Shown: piece after piece, positions 28,201 through 34,575 of the stretch | How positions within the stretch are numbered: position 1 is the stretch's first letter | How the letters are laid out: each line of letters starts with the position of its first letter | Assembly (NCBI RefSeq): GCF_001652265.1 | Contig: NZ_LWBS01000120.1 | Span: 21,431 to 85,430 of the forward strand | Reading direction: 5' to 3' | DNA from: Rhizobium leguminosarum | Lineage (GTDB): Bacteria > Pseudomonadota > Alphaproteobacteria > Rhizobiales > Rhizobiaceae | DNA: 64,000 nt | Notes under the pieces: generated by a model | What the model saw: only the letters and a program-made list of their open reading frames with translations | The model's database searches: none | What the model was told of the DNA's origin: nothing | Made by a program: the position numbers and the translations under genes

Positions 28201-29065
28201 CGCCACCCGTGCCGAACTGAAGCGCGGCGCCTTCGATCTTCCCGAGGAAGCCAAGGAAAGCGCCTCGGCCATGCGCCGGGCCGTCGCCGAGCAGATCAAG
28301 GCGCTGCAGGATATCTCCCAGCTCGTCGGCCGCTCCAGCCAGCAGCTCGAGATCTCCGAGCCTGTCGCCCGCACGCTTGCTCAGGTGCAGCCGGCCCCGC
28401 GTCCCGCCCAGCCGGTCGCAGCCCAGCCGCCGCAGCCGGCAGCGCCCCCGCCGCTTGAAGCGACGGGCCTGCGCGGAACGATCGCACCGTCTGCGCCAGC
28501 TGCCGCCCCACCGCGCGCCGCGCCACAGCCTGCCCCCGCTCGCCAGGAAACAGGTCGCCAGGAGCCGGCTCGTCCGGAAAGCGGCGGCTGGATCAGCGAT
28601 CTCCTGCGTGGCGCATCGCGTGAGGAGGCTGCCGACGAGGCAGCTGGCCGTCCTCCGGCCCGCCAAGCGGAAACCGCCGCCCCTGCGACGCGCAGCAACA
28701 GCGACAACCGCAATCCGCGCCACGTCGTCGAATCGCTGAATTCGCTTTCAGTCGATATCGCCCGCGCCATCGATCACGACGCCTCGGTCGATCTCTGGCG
28801 CCGTTATCAGCGCGGCGAGCGCGACGTCTTCACCCGCCGCCTCTACACGCTGAAGGGCCAGCAGACCTTCGACGAAATCAAGCGCAAATACGACCGCGAA
28901 CCGGAATTCCGCACCGCCGTCGACCGCTACATCGGTGATTTCGAAAAGCTGCTCGCCGACGTCGCCCGCACCGACCCGAACCGGACGGTGACGCAGTCCT
29001 ACCTCACCTCGGATACGGGCAAGGTCTACACCATGCTCGCCCACGCCGCAGGCAGGCTCGGCTGA
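22217..29065 (+). CDS. rgsE: Giant growth-pole-ring (GPR/RgsE-type) membrane-anchored repeat protein
   Basis: This 2282-residue protein has a polar N-terminus, two membrane helices (about 110-130 and 144-167), and some 1850 residues of almost continuous amphipathic helix. A Pro/Ala-rich linker (about 2055-2120) and a conserved helical C-terminal domain (from about 2160, HVVESLNSLSVDIARAIDHD) follow. Residues 698-1093 are nine 44-residue repeats. The layout fits the GPR protein of Agrobacterium and RgsE of Sinorhizobium, which form a ring at the growing pole and are needed for polar growth. Older annotation calls such proteins kinesin-like, which is misleading as no motor domain exists. ATG 22217 has GAGG 9 bases upstream; an open extension to 22103 lacks one. 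Confidence 0.85.
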   Translation: MANNKYNESIEDKAFKALDEALQIDFSKDNVPSRRGDAPQAPEANVSDPSNARNQQAQDEAQRRSRRGAAGEQTSRGPAFTPANDASRNTPASILKSFDGASSRSAVRTATLFSVLWVMAGLGLMSLLYAPQIWQIRSLADLVALPGVIAGLVGIIVPVMMFYAFAIMISRAQDMRNAARSMAEVALRLAEPETIASERIMTVGQAVRREVSAMNEGIERTIARASELETLVHSEVNALERSYADNELRVRGLVHELGSEREAIVNHADRIRTSIGSVHDQLKEELSLATEEIAVRLATSGEAFASLIDTRAATILEKSDSALQSMGSLLSAKTDTLLQTLNASGFALATEFDNRLEALSVNLNDHGERLLSQFETRASTMDSSTEKLNAALNERTHQLNEILIARTREINESLTSGERTIGGTLDDVLSKLNSALDEKGASFRQSLQTTADDAVMDLDVRSGFFEERLQTTVAQLSTAFDERVAEFTSAFDKRTGSLDTKLMESLARINETLTGGSDSIDGILNSGIDRLGSSMTDQSLALATALATGHDVLESTLGSRAEEITTALTSRTGELTSALQSATSDIALTLASGTSELQNNLQTRSAEFRDTLRTTTTDLTTAVTAGTEQVTAAFGGRAEELSGVLTARAAEISEALGTAHGRIDSVMAERGGALVEALTTHHGRFEEALTTRSDAIINAVSGTHDRLAETLDEKSMALAISLNESQARIEDTLETRSEAFLNAVSGTHDRLSETLDSKAAALTTSLDERHARIEDALGTRAEALLNTVSGTRDRLAETLDEKAMALAISLNEGQARIEDTLETRSAALLNAVSSTHDRLSETLDGTAAAFANSLSEGQARIENTLETRSAALLNAVSGTHDRLSETLDEKAMALAISLNESQSRIEDTLEARSEAFLKAVSGTHDRLSETLDEKATAIAASLNEGQSRLQDTLESRSESFLNAVSATHDRLSETLDDRSMALAISLNESQSRLEETLTTGADAITNAVSGTHVGLNGVLDQKAAALAASLSEGQARLEEALGHRTAAIIGAVTATHDRLTDTLDEKTMALAISLDDNQSRFDSVLEARSNAIMEAVSGAEARVAGAFSDKTDAIRTAYTDNQQRLENALSEHSAALSGVLDAGGTRFEDLVGGLTGRIEGRLTDAHTRLGGLADEAAARIEGGLASAHERMRTTLEDRANAIDLSLNQAHALISDTLAEQATSIGTSVATSVGMLELSLEHREAAIRQAIDAGAQTLEDRMHAGAGQIAGRFQEAASAISSSTQDLSTHLDRSVESLTGRFEETGSRVEAGLAAIETRIRDGVGGVAEKVEAASGQLSGVLADGVSRIGALSDDATQRISATLEGSAANLTQAIDSRTANLAETLDSRTTSLTGAIDGRTASLAETLDRGNERIEERLSTMDRALTFGLEAVNRTIEGKAAGLASTLRNAVADAAQGMEGEATRTTELLGKTGQQFAEDLNVKSDEFTRTMDERSSQIVTRVAEAQNRLASQAAAVAQTFSEAGNAIVNKVAEAETIVGTQVNAISKVLSDAGQSLEARGSAIRSALSGTGSEISATMADVDRALEARSSAIRSNLEERAREIDTTFSEIDRALEARGNSIRSTLEERTRDLNSMLSGRSVELTRILDETARPIIDRYTDAGEQAAARITAAANLSADRLRAENEALASAVAARTENVANAVSAIENSLVGNVNGLVQRMSESSAAMAMMMNRAAEQLTSVDGRLGDTTTRFADSATKAAEMVSASTRLLEGKVDRLSDISGQTLAQVGGIIGRFDEHSKVLTQASQLLGAAQSNLASTLEERESALQTLSVGLVSRSAEIEKTMQGLGGMIETVFERAEQRSSQVTGNLRQGVQSSFADIGRILTETEKRAQEAAETMRQAITRAGDEANTTIDGTFANVERRSGDLSNRIRGGLTASLSEVERMLGEAGRASDGAAQHMREALREAIDDAVGRFSGATEDIRRSAADIRSELDATRAELKRGAFDLPEEAKESASAMRRAVAEQIKALQDISQLVGRSSQQLEISEPVARTLAQVQPAPRPAQPVAAQPPQPAAPPPLEATGLRGTIAPSAPAAAPPRAAPQPAPARQETGRQEPARPESGGWISDLLRGASREEAADEAAGRPPARQAETAAPATRSNSDNRNPRHVVESLNSLSVDIARAIDHDASVDLWRRYQRGERDVFTRRLYTLKGQQTFDEIKRKYDREPEFRTAVDRYIGDFEKLLADVARTDPNRTVTQSYLTSDTGKVYTMLAHAAGRLG
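24308..25495 (+). repeat. Nine 132-bp (44-residue) tandem repeats inside the giant gene
   Basis: Copies begin at 24308, 24440, 24572, 24704, 24836, 24968, 25100, 25232 and 25364, with no insertion or deletion. A decayed tenth starts at 25496. Each encodes the pattern NAVSGTHDRLSETLDEK followed by ALAISLNE, a segment like QARIEDTLETRS, and a short hydrophobic end. 44 is four times 11, a period typical of apolipoprotein-like amphipathic helices rather than heptad coiled coils. Confidence 0.92.
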
Positions 29066-29075
29066 GCCTGATGTG

Positions 29076-29105
29076 TAAAAACCGGAGCCACCACGCGGCT
29101 CCGGT
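29076..29105 (-). terminator. Terminator-like hairpin
   Basis: ACCGGAGCC (29081-29089) pairs with GGCTCCGGT (29097-29105). On the minus strand the stem is followed by TTTTTAC, so it reads as an intrinsic terminator for leftward transcripts. It could also protect the 3' end of the giant gene's mRNA. Confidence 0.6.
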
Positions 29106-29153
29106 CTGACGGCCGCGGCATACCTTCTTCTCGCCAGCCGGGGTCCGAAGGAC

Positions 29154-29326
29154 GGGTCGAGACCTGTGGCTCGACCCCGGTCGGTGCCGGAGCGATAGCG
29201 AGGCGATGAGGGGGTGAGCGGCAAAGCCGCGAATGCACTGAGCGCAAGCGAAGAGCAATGAATGGCGCGTCGTGTGGCCCCCTCATCCGACCCTGCGGGC
29301 CACCTTCTCCCCGCTGGGGAGAAGAA
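29154..29326. repeat. Rhizobial intergenic palindromes, composite
   Basis: GGGTCGAG/CTCGACCC (29154-29161 and 29170-29177) forms one hairpin. GATGAGGGGG near 29207 pairs at distance with CCCCCTCATC near 29278. CTTCTCCCCGCTGGGGAGAAG ends the element with its own stem. The CTCATCC...CTTCTCCCC block is one of the most frequent rhizobial intergenic repeats. Together with the preceding hairpin it fills the 295-base gap; no gene is seen in it. Confidence 0.65.
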
Positions 29327-29360
29327 GGAGCAAGCCGCGCCGGCCCCGGCTTCCCGTATA

Positions 29361-30245
29361 CTACCGATCGGCGGCCATGCTCCAGTTATAAATGCACCGA
29401 TCGAGACCGATGGCGATCTCAAGCACGAGCACGCCGTGGTCGACGGCAGCTTCCTTCTTCGGCTGCGACCGGTAACGCTGCGGAAAATCCGTGCGTCGCG
29501 AGATCGAGCAGACCTCCATCCACTTGTCACCATTGTCGACCTCGATGTCGACAGTCACCTCGGAATAATCCGGCAGCCGGTCGGAGGGTACGATCCGCGT
29601 CGGCAGATGGATCAGCGATGCGATCATCCGGCGGACCGGCTCGAGGCAGGCGGCGTGATAGTCGTTACCGCTATCGGCCGTGAAGGCGCATTGGAATTCG
29701 AGCTGCCAGAATTCCTTCAGCCGCATATGTTTGGTCGGCTGTTCCTGCTCGCGACGATAGGATCTGCCCGCTTGCCAGACGCAGAGCGGCAGCCGTGTCT
29801 TGGAATGATTGCCGAGAATATGCTGCATATAGATGTAGGTCGACGGCGTGGTCTCCGGTCTCAGCACCAGCGCGGTATCGCTGGTGGAGAGCTGCTCCTG
29901 GACCCAGATGTCGGCGTTCGAATAGGCGGTTGAAACAAGTGACCGCGGCATCAGCGCCGGCGCCTCGACCCTCCTGACATCCCAGGCCGGATTGACGGAT
30001 CTGAGAAAACTGCGGACCTCTTGCGAGAAGAAGCCGATCATATGATCGCGCAGATGGATCTCGCGCTCCTCCCAATGGACGAGCGAATTGACATGATAAA
30101 TATTGAGCACGGTGCCTGTCTCCCTGGCAGCCTTGATTGACGTGGTGAGGGGCTTTACGTCCAGCAGCGCGCCGGACGCCGATAGCGCCCGTACGTCACA
30201 GCAGGACGCGGAGACCTCGTCCGTCAAAAGCGCGCAAGTTCGCAA
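29361..30245 (-). CDS. Free-standing class II aminoacyl-tRNA-synthetase core protein
   Basis: The frame holds a class II synthetase catalytic core nearest to the Gly/Thr/Pro/His subclass: LRPETTPSTYIYMQ, then a motif 2-like RREQEQPTKHMRLKEFWQLEFQ region, and motif 3-like AIGLDRCIYN. No anticodon-binding domain is present (about 294 residues in total), so it may charge a carrier protein or small molecule, or modify RNA, rather than act as a normal synthetase. The 5' end is unclear: TTG 30245 lacks a ribosome-binding site, whereas ATG 30298 has AGAGAA upstream but lies in another frame that stops after 33 codons, which suggests a frameshift near 30200-30245. Confidence 0.7.
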   Translation of the reverse strand: MRTCALLTDEVSASCCDVRALSASGALLDVKPLTTSIKAARETGTVLNIYHVNSLVHWEEREIHLRDHMIGFFSQEVRSFLRSVNPAWDVRRVEAPALMPRSLVSTAYSNADIWVQEQLSTSDTALVLRPETTPSTYIYMQHILGNHSKTRLPLCVWQAGRSYRREQEQPTKHMRLKEFWQLEFQCAFTADSGNDYHAACLEPVRRMIASLIHLPTRIVPSDRLPDYSEVTVDIEVDNGDKWMEVCSISRRTDFPQRYRSQPKKEAAVDHGVLVLEIAIGLDRCIYNWSMAADR

Positions 30246-30377
30246 CCTGCGGGCAGGTGCTGATATGACGGGAGATGGGCGCGCGCTTCGTGCTCATGGC
30301 GAAATTCTCTACGTGCCCAGCCGGACATTGTCAAACGGGCCGCAGCGAGCCGGACGTCGGTCGAAGGACGTGGTGAG

Positions 30378-30410
30378 ACAAAAGGGATCATCTGTGGATG
30401 AGCCTTTTTT
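30378..30410 (+). terminator. Candidate terminator upstream of the carboxypeptidase gene
   Basis: An imperfect stem (AAAAGG..CATC with GATG..CCTTTT) around loop TGTG is followed by TTTTTTG on the plus strand. No plus-strand gene ends before it, so a small RNA from about 30300 or a leader attenuator of the next gene is possible. Otherwise 30299-30497 shows no gene. Confidence 0.5.
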
Positions 30411-30497
30411 GTTGCCCCCGGTCCTTCATTCCGTCACAAACCTTTTTGATCCCCTTGCGTTCAAGCTAATGACCAAACGATAGAGACAGCAACATTG

Positions 30498-31373
30498 ATG
30501 ATTAAGACGACATCTAGGCTCCTTGCCACCGCCCTCTCCTCTGCTTTCCTGATGGGCGCCGTCACGCTGGCTGAGGCCGGCCAGGCAAGTTTCGTCGTCG
30601 ATGCGCAGTCCGGCCAGGTCCTCGAAGGTTCCAATCAGGACGATCTGAACTATCCCGCGTCACTGACCAAAATGATGACGCTCTATCTCGCCTTCGAGGC
30701 CCTGCATAACGGACGCCTCAACTGGGATCAGAAGCTCACCATGTCGGAAAATGCCGAAAGCAAAGAACCCTTCAAGCTTGCCGTCGGGGCTGGCCGCAAG
30801 GTGACGCTGCGCGAAGCGGTCGAAGGGATTGTCGTGCTGTCCGCCAACGACGCTGCTGTGGCGATCGCCGAGCAGCTTGGCGGCTCCGAACAGGCTTTCG
30901 CCAAGGCGATGACCGACAAGGCACGCCAGCTCGGCATGAAGGATACGGTCTTCAAGAATCCATCGGGCCTTCCCGATCCTGAGCAAGTCACCACGGCGCG
31001 GGATATGGCGACACTTGGCGTTTCGCTGATGCGGGACTTTCCCGAGGAGTTCAAGCTCTTCTCCATGCGCGGTTTCCAGTTCCGTGGCATGAAGCTGCGC
31101 GGCCACAACAACCTCATGTATCGCTATGACGGCGTCGACGGCATCAAGACCGGCTACACCGACGCATCGGGCTACAATGTCGTGACGTCGGCGCTGAAGG
31201 ATGGCCGCCGCGTGGTCGGCGTGGTCATGGGCGAAAAGACCGCGAGCATACGCGACGACAAGATGGCAAGCTTGCTGGACAGCACTCTGTCGCCGTCATC
31301 GACTGCCACAGCTTCCACGACACCTGGCAGCCAGCCGGGAGCGACGATGACGGATTCGCAACCGACCAAATAG
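30498..31373 (+). CDS. D-alanyl-D-alanine carboxypeptidase (PBP5/6-like, short)
   Basis: This periplasmic enzyme removes the terminal D-Ala from peptidoglycan stem peptides. The 291-residue protein has a signal peptide (LLATALSSAFLMGAVTLAEAG) and the serine-acyltransferase motifs SLTK near residue 56, SAN near 114 and KTG in GIKTGYTDASGYN near 219. The usual C-terminal beta domain and amphipathic anchor are missing, so it is probably soluble in the periplasm. ATG 30498 has only a weak purine-rich site upstream. Confidence 0.93.
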   Translation: MIKTTSRLLATALSSAFLMGAVTLAEAGQASFVVDAQSGQVLEGSNQDDLNYPASLTKMMTLYLAFEALHNGRLNWDQKLTMSENAESKEPFKLAVGAGRKVTLREAVEGIVVLSANDAAVAIAEQLGGSEQAFAKAMTDKARQLGMKDTVFKNPSGLPDPEQVTTARDMATLGVSLMRDFPEEFKLFSMRGFQFRGMKLRGHNNLMYRYDGVDGIKTGYTDASGYNVVTSALKDGRRVVGVVMGEKTASIRDDKMASLLDSTLSPSSTATASTTPGSQPGATMTDSQPTK

Positions 31374-31710
31374 GCCAGATAGCAGAGACCTGCCGGCCCG
31401 AAAATCGGAAGCGATTTCCGGAAAGCACTATACGTAGGCTCAAGAGTTAAAGCGTCCGAAAGGACGCACGGCGCCCTCGGAGCGTCGAGCAGATCGAGTT
31501 GCTGCAGCGCAGCCAGGCGATCATTTTCGCGCGAGATCGCTTCCGATGACGATTTCCCAAATACTCGTGCAACCACCACGCAGCACTGTATGATGCGTTC
31601 CATAAATTCATCAAGAAATTGAATACGATGACGACCCTGGCGTCATCAGGGTCGAAAATTTTTCAAAAGACGGCAAGGCCGCACGCGAAATCCCGTCCTG
31701 GAAACGCAGA
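31374..31710. other. Non-coding space with hairpin at its right end
   Basis: No gene is supported in this 337-base gap. Bases 31436-31480 contain pieces of the AGCGTCC-type rhizobial repeat. CGACCCTG (31632-31639) and CAGGGTCG (31647-31654) make an 8-bp hairpin followed by AAAATTTTT, a weak terminator candidate lying between converging genes. Confidence 0.5.
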
Positions 31711-32322
31711 TCAGATCGAACGCAGCGTCCAGCTGACGATCTCGGACGCGACCGTGGAGAAGGCGCGGTCGAGGCCTTTGACGAAGCCGTCATTGTCGCC
31801 GCCGGCCGGCGCCATGGCGCGGAACACCTCCTGGGCGCGCACCGAGCCGTTGCGGTCATTGAGGATCTTGGCGGAAATCTCGACCACCGCCTGGTTGCCG
31901 TTCGAAGCATCGATCTCGAAGGAGCGGATATCGGTGACGATCTGGTAGTCGATCGCCAGCCCCTGCCCCGGCATGCCGACGCCGCCGAGCTTGCCGGAGT
32001 TCTCGAAGGCTTCCACCAGCTTCGACTGCACTATGCGCGGCAGCTTGTCGCCCCACTGCGCCTTCGAGAGATACTGGATTTCCGAAGGCGAAACACGGAT
32101 GACGATCTGCTCGCTGTCGAGCGACCTCAGCGCTGTCGGGCTGGCGATCAGGATCTGGCGGGATTTGGCCGCGGGCCCGCTGCCATCGACGGCGGCGGGC
32201 AGGTCATAGGTGTCGTTCTTGGCCGCGGTGCCGCACCCCGAAAGGATCAGCGCCGTCAGCGGCAGCGCGATCACCGTTCCCCTGATCCAAGAACGGCGTG
32301 ACGACAGATGCGATGCGACCAT
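31711..32322 (-). CDS. ABC-type transport auxiliary lipoprotein (Mla/Pqi-like)
   Basis: The 203-residue protein carries a lipobox (LILSGCGT) near residues 26-33 after a positively charged N-terminus, so it should be lipidated and anchored in the periplasm. The rest resembles the PqiC-type auxiliary lipoprotein domain, with VIRVSPSEIQYLSKAQWGD and VDYQIV-like strands. It is the last gene of an mlaE-mlaF-mlaD operon and probably bridges MlaD to the outer membrane. Confidence 0.88.
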   Translation of the reverse strand: MVASHLSSRRSWIRGTVIALPLTALILSGCGTAAKNDTYDLPAAVDGSGPAAKSRQILIASPTALRSLDSEQIVIRVSPSEIQYLSKAQWGDKLPRIVQSKLVEAFENSGKLGGVGMPGQGLAIDYQIVTDIRSFEIDASNGNQAVVEISAKILNDRNGSVRAQEVFRAMAPAGGDNDGFVKGLDRAFSTVASEIVSWTLRSI

Positions 32323-32348
32323 ATTCGGCTACCCCTGACTTCCCCAGT

Positions 32349-33719
32349 TTAACGCCGCGTCCGGCCGTCATATTGCTTGACCGTTTCCCCGCCGAAGATC
32401 AGGCGTTGCGGATTGCGATCGAAGTTGGTGATCGTATCGTTCAGATTGCTCACGGTTCCGCGCATGTCGTTGACGAGAGTCTGCACGTCGCGCAAGCCGC
32501 CGCTCGAGAATTTCTGCAGATTGTCGGCGATCGGCCCGATGCGCGAATTCAGGCTGTCGGCCACCTTCTTGAAGGATTCCAGCGTCTCGCGCGCCTCAGT
32601 GAACAGCGATTGCGTATTGTCGGTGCCGAGCAGCGCATCGACCTTGATGAGAATGCCGTCGATGCGGGTCGAGGCCGAATTCAGTTTGTTGGAAAGCTGC
32701 GACACGTCCTGGATCGTCTGGTCGATATCTTTCTGACGCGCCGAAACCGTGTTGGCGACATCGCGGATCGAGGCGACGGCAGCGCGTGCATCCTTGGTCG
32801 CCTGCGCGATATCGTCGACCGAACCCTTCACCTTCGCCGGGTCGATCTGGGCAACGAGCGTGTCGACGCGGTCGAGTGTCGCCTGCGCCTGCTTGCCGAA
32901 ATCGTTGAAGGTGGTGGCCGTCTCGTCGAACTTCTGGATCGCGCCCTTGAGGTCGCCCGAAGCATCGGCGACATTGGCGGTAATCTTCTCGGCATTGGAG
33001 ACGATGTTGTCGATCTTCTGTGCATCGACCGCCTTGACCAGCTTTTCGACGGCTTGAAGCGTCGAATCGACACGACCGGAGACCGCCTTCACTGTATTGG
33101 AGAGTTCACCCACGCTCTGCAGGAAGGAGTCGATATTGCCGGAATTCTTGGCAAGCGCATCCGAGAACGTCTCGGCATTCTTGAAAGTCTCGGTCAGCGG
33201 CCCGCGCGAATCTTCGATGAAACCCTGAAGTTCACCAACCGCGTCGTTGGCACGATCGAGGATCTTGTCGGCTGTTGCCAGAAGATTGGTGACGCTTGAC
33301 TGGTCGGCGACGATGACGGCGCGTTTGCCGTTGTCGATCGCATGCTGGAGGATGCTTTCCTCGCCCTTCCGGCCGCCTGACAGTTCGATATAGGCAGCGC
33401 CCGTCAAGCCCTGGATTTCAAGGGCGGCCTTGGTCGAGGGATAGATCGGCGCATCGGTGCGCACCTGGGTGAAGGCCAGCGAATATTGCGGATCGTCGGC
33501 ATCGATCGACAACGTCTGCACCGAGCCGATCTGGATGCCGTTGAAGCGCACCGGCGAGCCGACGCTGAGGCCGTTGGCCGAGCCCGGAATACGCACGATC
33601 AGTTCCGTCATCGGGCCGCCGCGGCCATATTCGGCCATCCAGTAGACGAAGCCGAAGGCAGCCGCGATCACCAGCACCGTGAAAAAACCGACAATCGTGT
33701 AGTTGGCTTTGGTTTCCAT
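32349..33719 (-). CDS. mlaD: MlaD-family (MCE) lipid-binding protein
   Basis: The 456 residues have one N-terminal membrane helix (about 8-29, IVGFFTVLVIAAAFGFVYWM) and an MCE domain (about 38-115, with IPGSANGLSVGSPVRFNGIQIG). A long helical C-terminal region of about 300 residues follows. MCE proteins form hexameric rings or tubes that carry phospholipids across the periplasm. The long helical tail is much bigger than in E. coli MlaD (183 residues) and resembles longer MCE proteins that could span more of the periplasm. Confidence 0.92.
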   Translation of the reverse strand: METKANYTIVGFFTVLVIAAAFGFVYWMAEYGRGGPMTELIVRIPGSANGLSVGSPVRFNGIQIGSVQTLSIDADDPQYSLAFTQVRTDAPIYPSTKAALEIQGLTGAAYIELSGGRKGEESILQHAIDNGKRAVIVADQSSVTNLLATADKILDRANDAVGELQGFIEDSRGPLTETFKNAETFSDALAKNSGNIDSFLQSVGELSNTVKAVSGRVDSTLQAVEKLVKAVDAQKIDNIVSNAEKITANVADASGDLKGAIQKFDETATTFNDFGKQAQATLDRVDTLVAQIDPAKVKGSVDDIAQATKDARAAVASIRDVANTVSARQKDIDQTIQDVSQLSNKLNSASTRIDGILIKVDALLGTDNTQSLFTEARETLESFKKVADSLNSRIGPIADNLQKFSSGGLRDVQTLVNDMRGTVSNLNDTITNFDRNPQRLIFGGETVKQYDGRTRR

Positions 33720-33728
33720 CTTATCCGG

Positions 33729-34574
33729 TCACTTTCCGCTGCTGTCGTGCCGCGCGGCAGCAGCGTTCTGCGGCACGATCGACCGCGCGCGTTTGCCCTT
33801 GAAATAGGCCTGCACCCACGGATCGTCATAGGCCAGCATGTCGTCGATCGTGCCTTCCACCATTACTCGCTTCTTTCCGAGCACGGCAATACGGTCGCAG
33901 ACCGAAAACAGGCTGTCGAGGTCGTGCGTGACCATATACACGGTCAATCCCAGACTATCGCGCAGGTTGGCGATCAGTTCGTCGAATTCGGCCGCGCCTA
34001 TCGGGTCGAGACCGGAGGTCGGCTCGTCCAGGAAGACGAGTTCCGGATCGAGTGACAGCGCGCGCGCAAGGGCTGCGCGCTTGATCATGCCGCCGGACAG
34101 TTCGGAGGGATATTTGTCAGCGGCATCGGCTGCCAGCCCGACCATACGGATCTTCAGATGCGCCAGCTCGTCCATCAGCGAGGTCGGCAGGTCGAGATAT
34201 TCGCGCATCGGCACCTGGATGTTTTCCTTGACCGTCAGCGACGAAAACAGTGCTCCCTGCTGGAACAGCACGCCGAGCCGCATATCGAGCGCGTTGCGCT
34301 GCGGCTCGTCGAGTTCGTCGAAATTCTGGCCGAGGATCTTGATCGTGCCGGAGCGGCGCGGCAGCAGCCGGAGCACAGTGCGCATCAGCACCGATTTGCC
34401 GGTGCCCGACGCGCCGACGAAGCCGAGGATCTCGCCGCGGTAGATATTGAGGTTCAGATTGTCGAGCACGACCTTGGAGCCGAAGCCGACGGTGACGTCG
34501 CGCGCCGATAGCACGATATCCCTTTCGTCCTTGCCTTCCGTATCGATCGGATTCTCGTCCACGCGGTCAGCCAT
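33729..34574 (-). CDS. mlaF: MlaF-family ABC transporter ATPase
   Basis: This cytoplasmic ATPase (281 residues) powers the Mla lipid transporter. Walker A is GASGTGKSV, the signature is LSGGM, and Walker B is LVFLDEPTSGLDP, with the H-loop in VTHDLDS. ATG 34574 lies one base after the mlaE stop, so translation is probably coupled. A longer start at 34607 would overlap mlaE. Confidence 0.95.
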   Translation of the reverse strand: MADRVDENPIDTEGKDERDIVLSARDVTVGFGSKVVLDNLNLNIYRGEILGFVGASGTGKSVLMRTVLRLLPRRSGTIKILGQNFDELDEPQRNALDMRLGVLFQQGALFSSLTVKENIQVPMREYLDLPTSLMDELAHLKIRMVGLAADAADKYPSELSGGMIKRAALARALSLDPELVFLDEPTSGLDPIGAAEFDELIANLRDSLGLTVYMVTHDLDSLFSVCDRIAVLGKKRVMVEGTIDDMLAYDDPWVQAYFKGKRARSIVPQNAAAARHDSSGK

Positions 34575-34575
34575 C

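Noticed and set aside
29004..29286. Small protein genes in the gap after the giant gene
   Set aside because: The frames lie across rhizobial palindromes and have no start signals.
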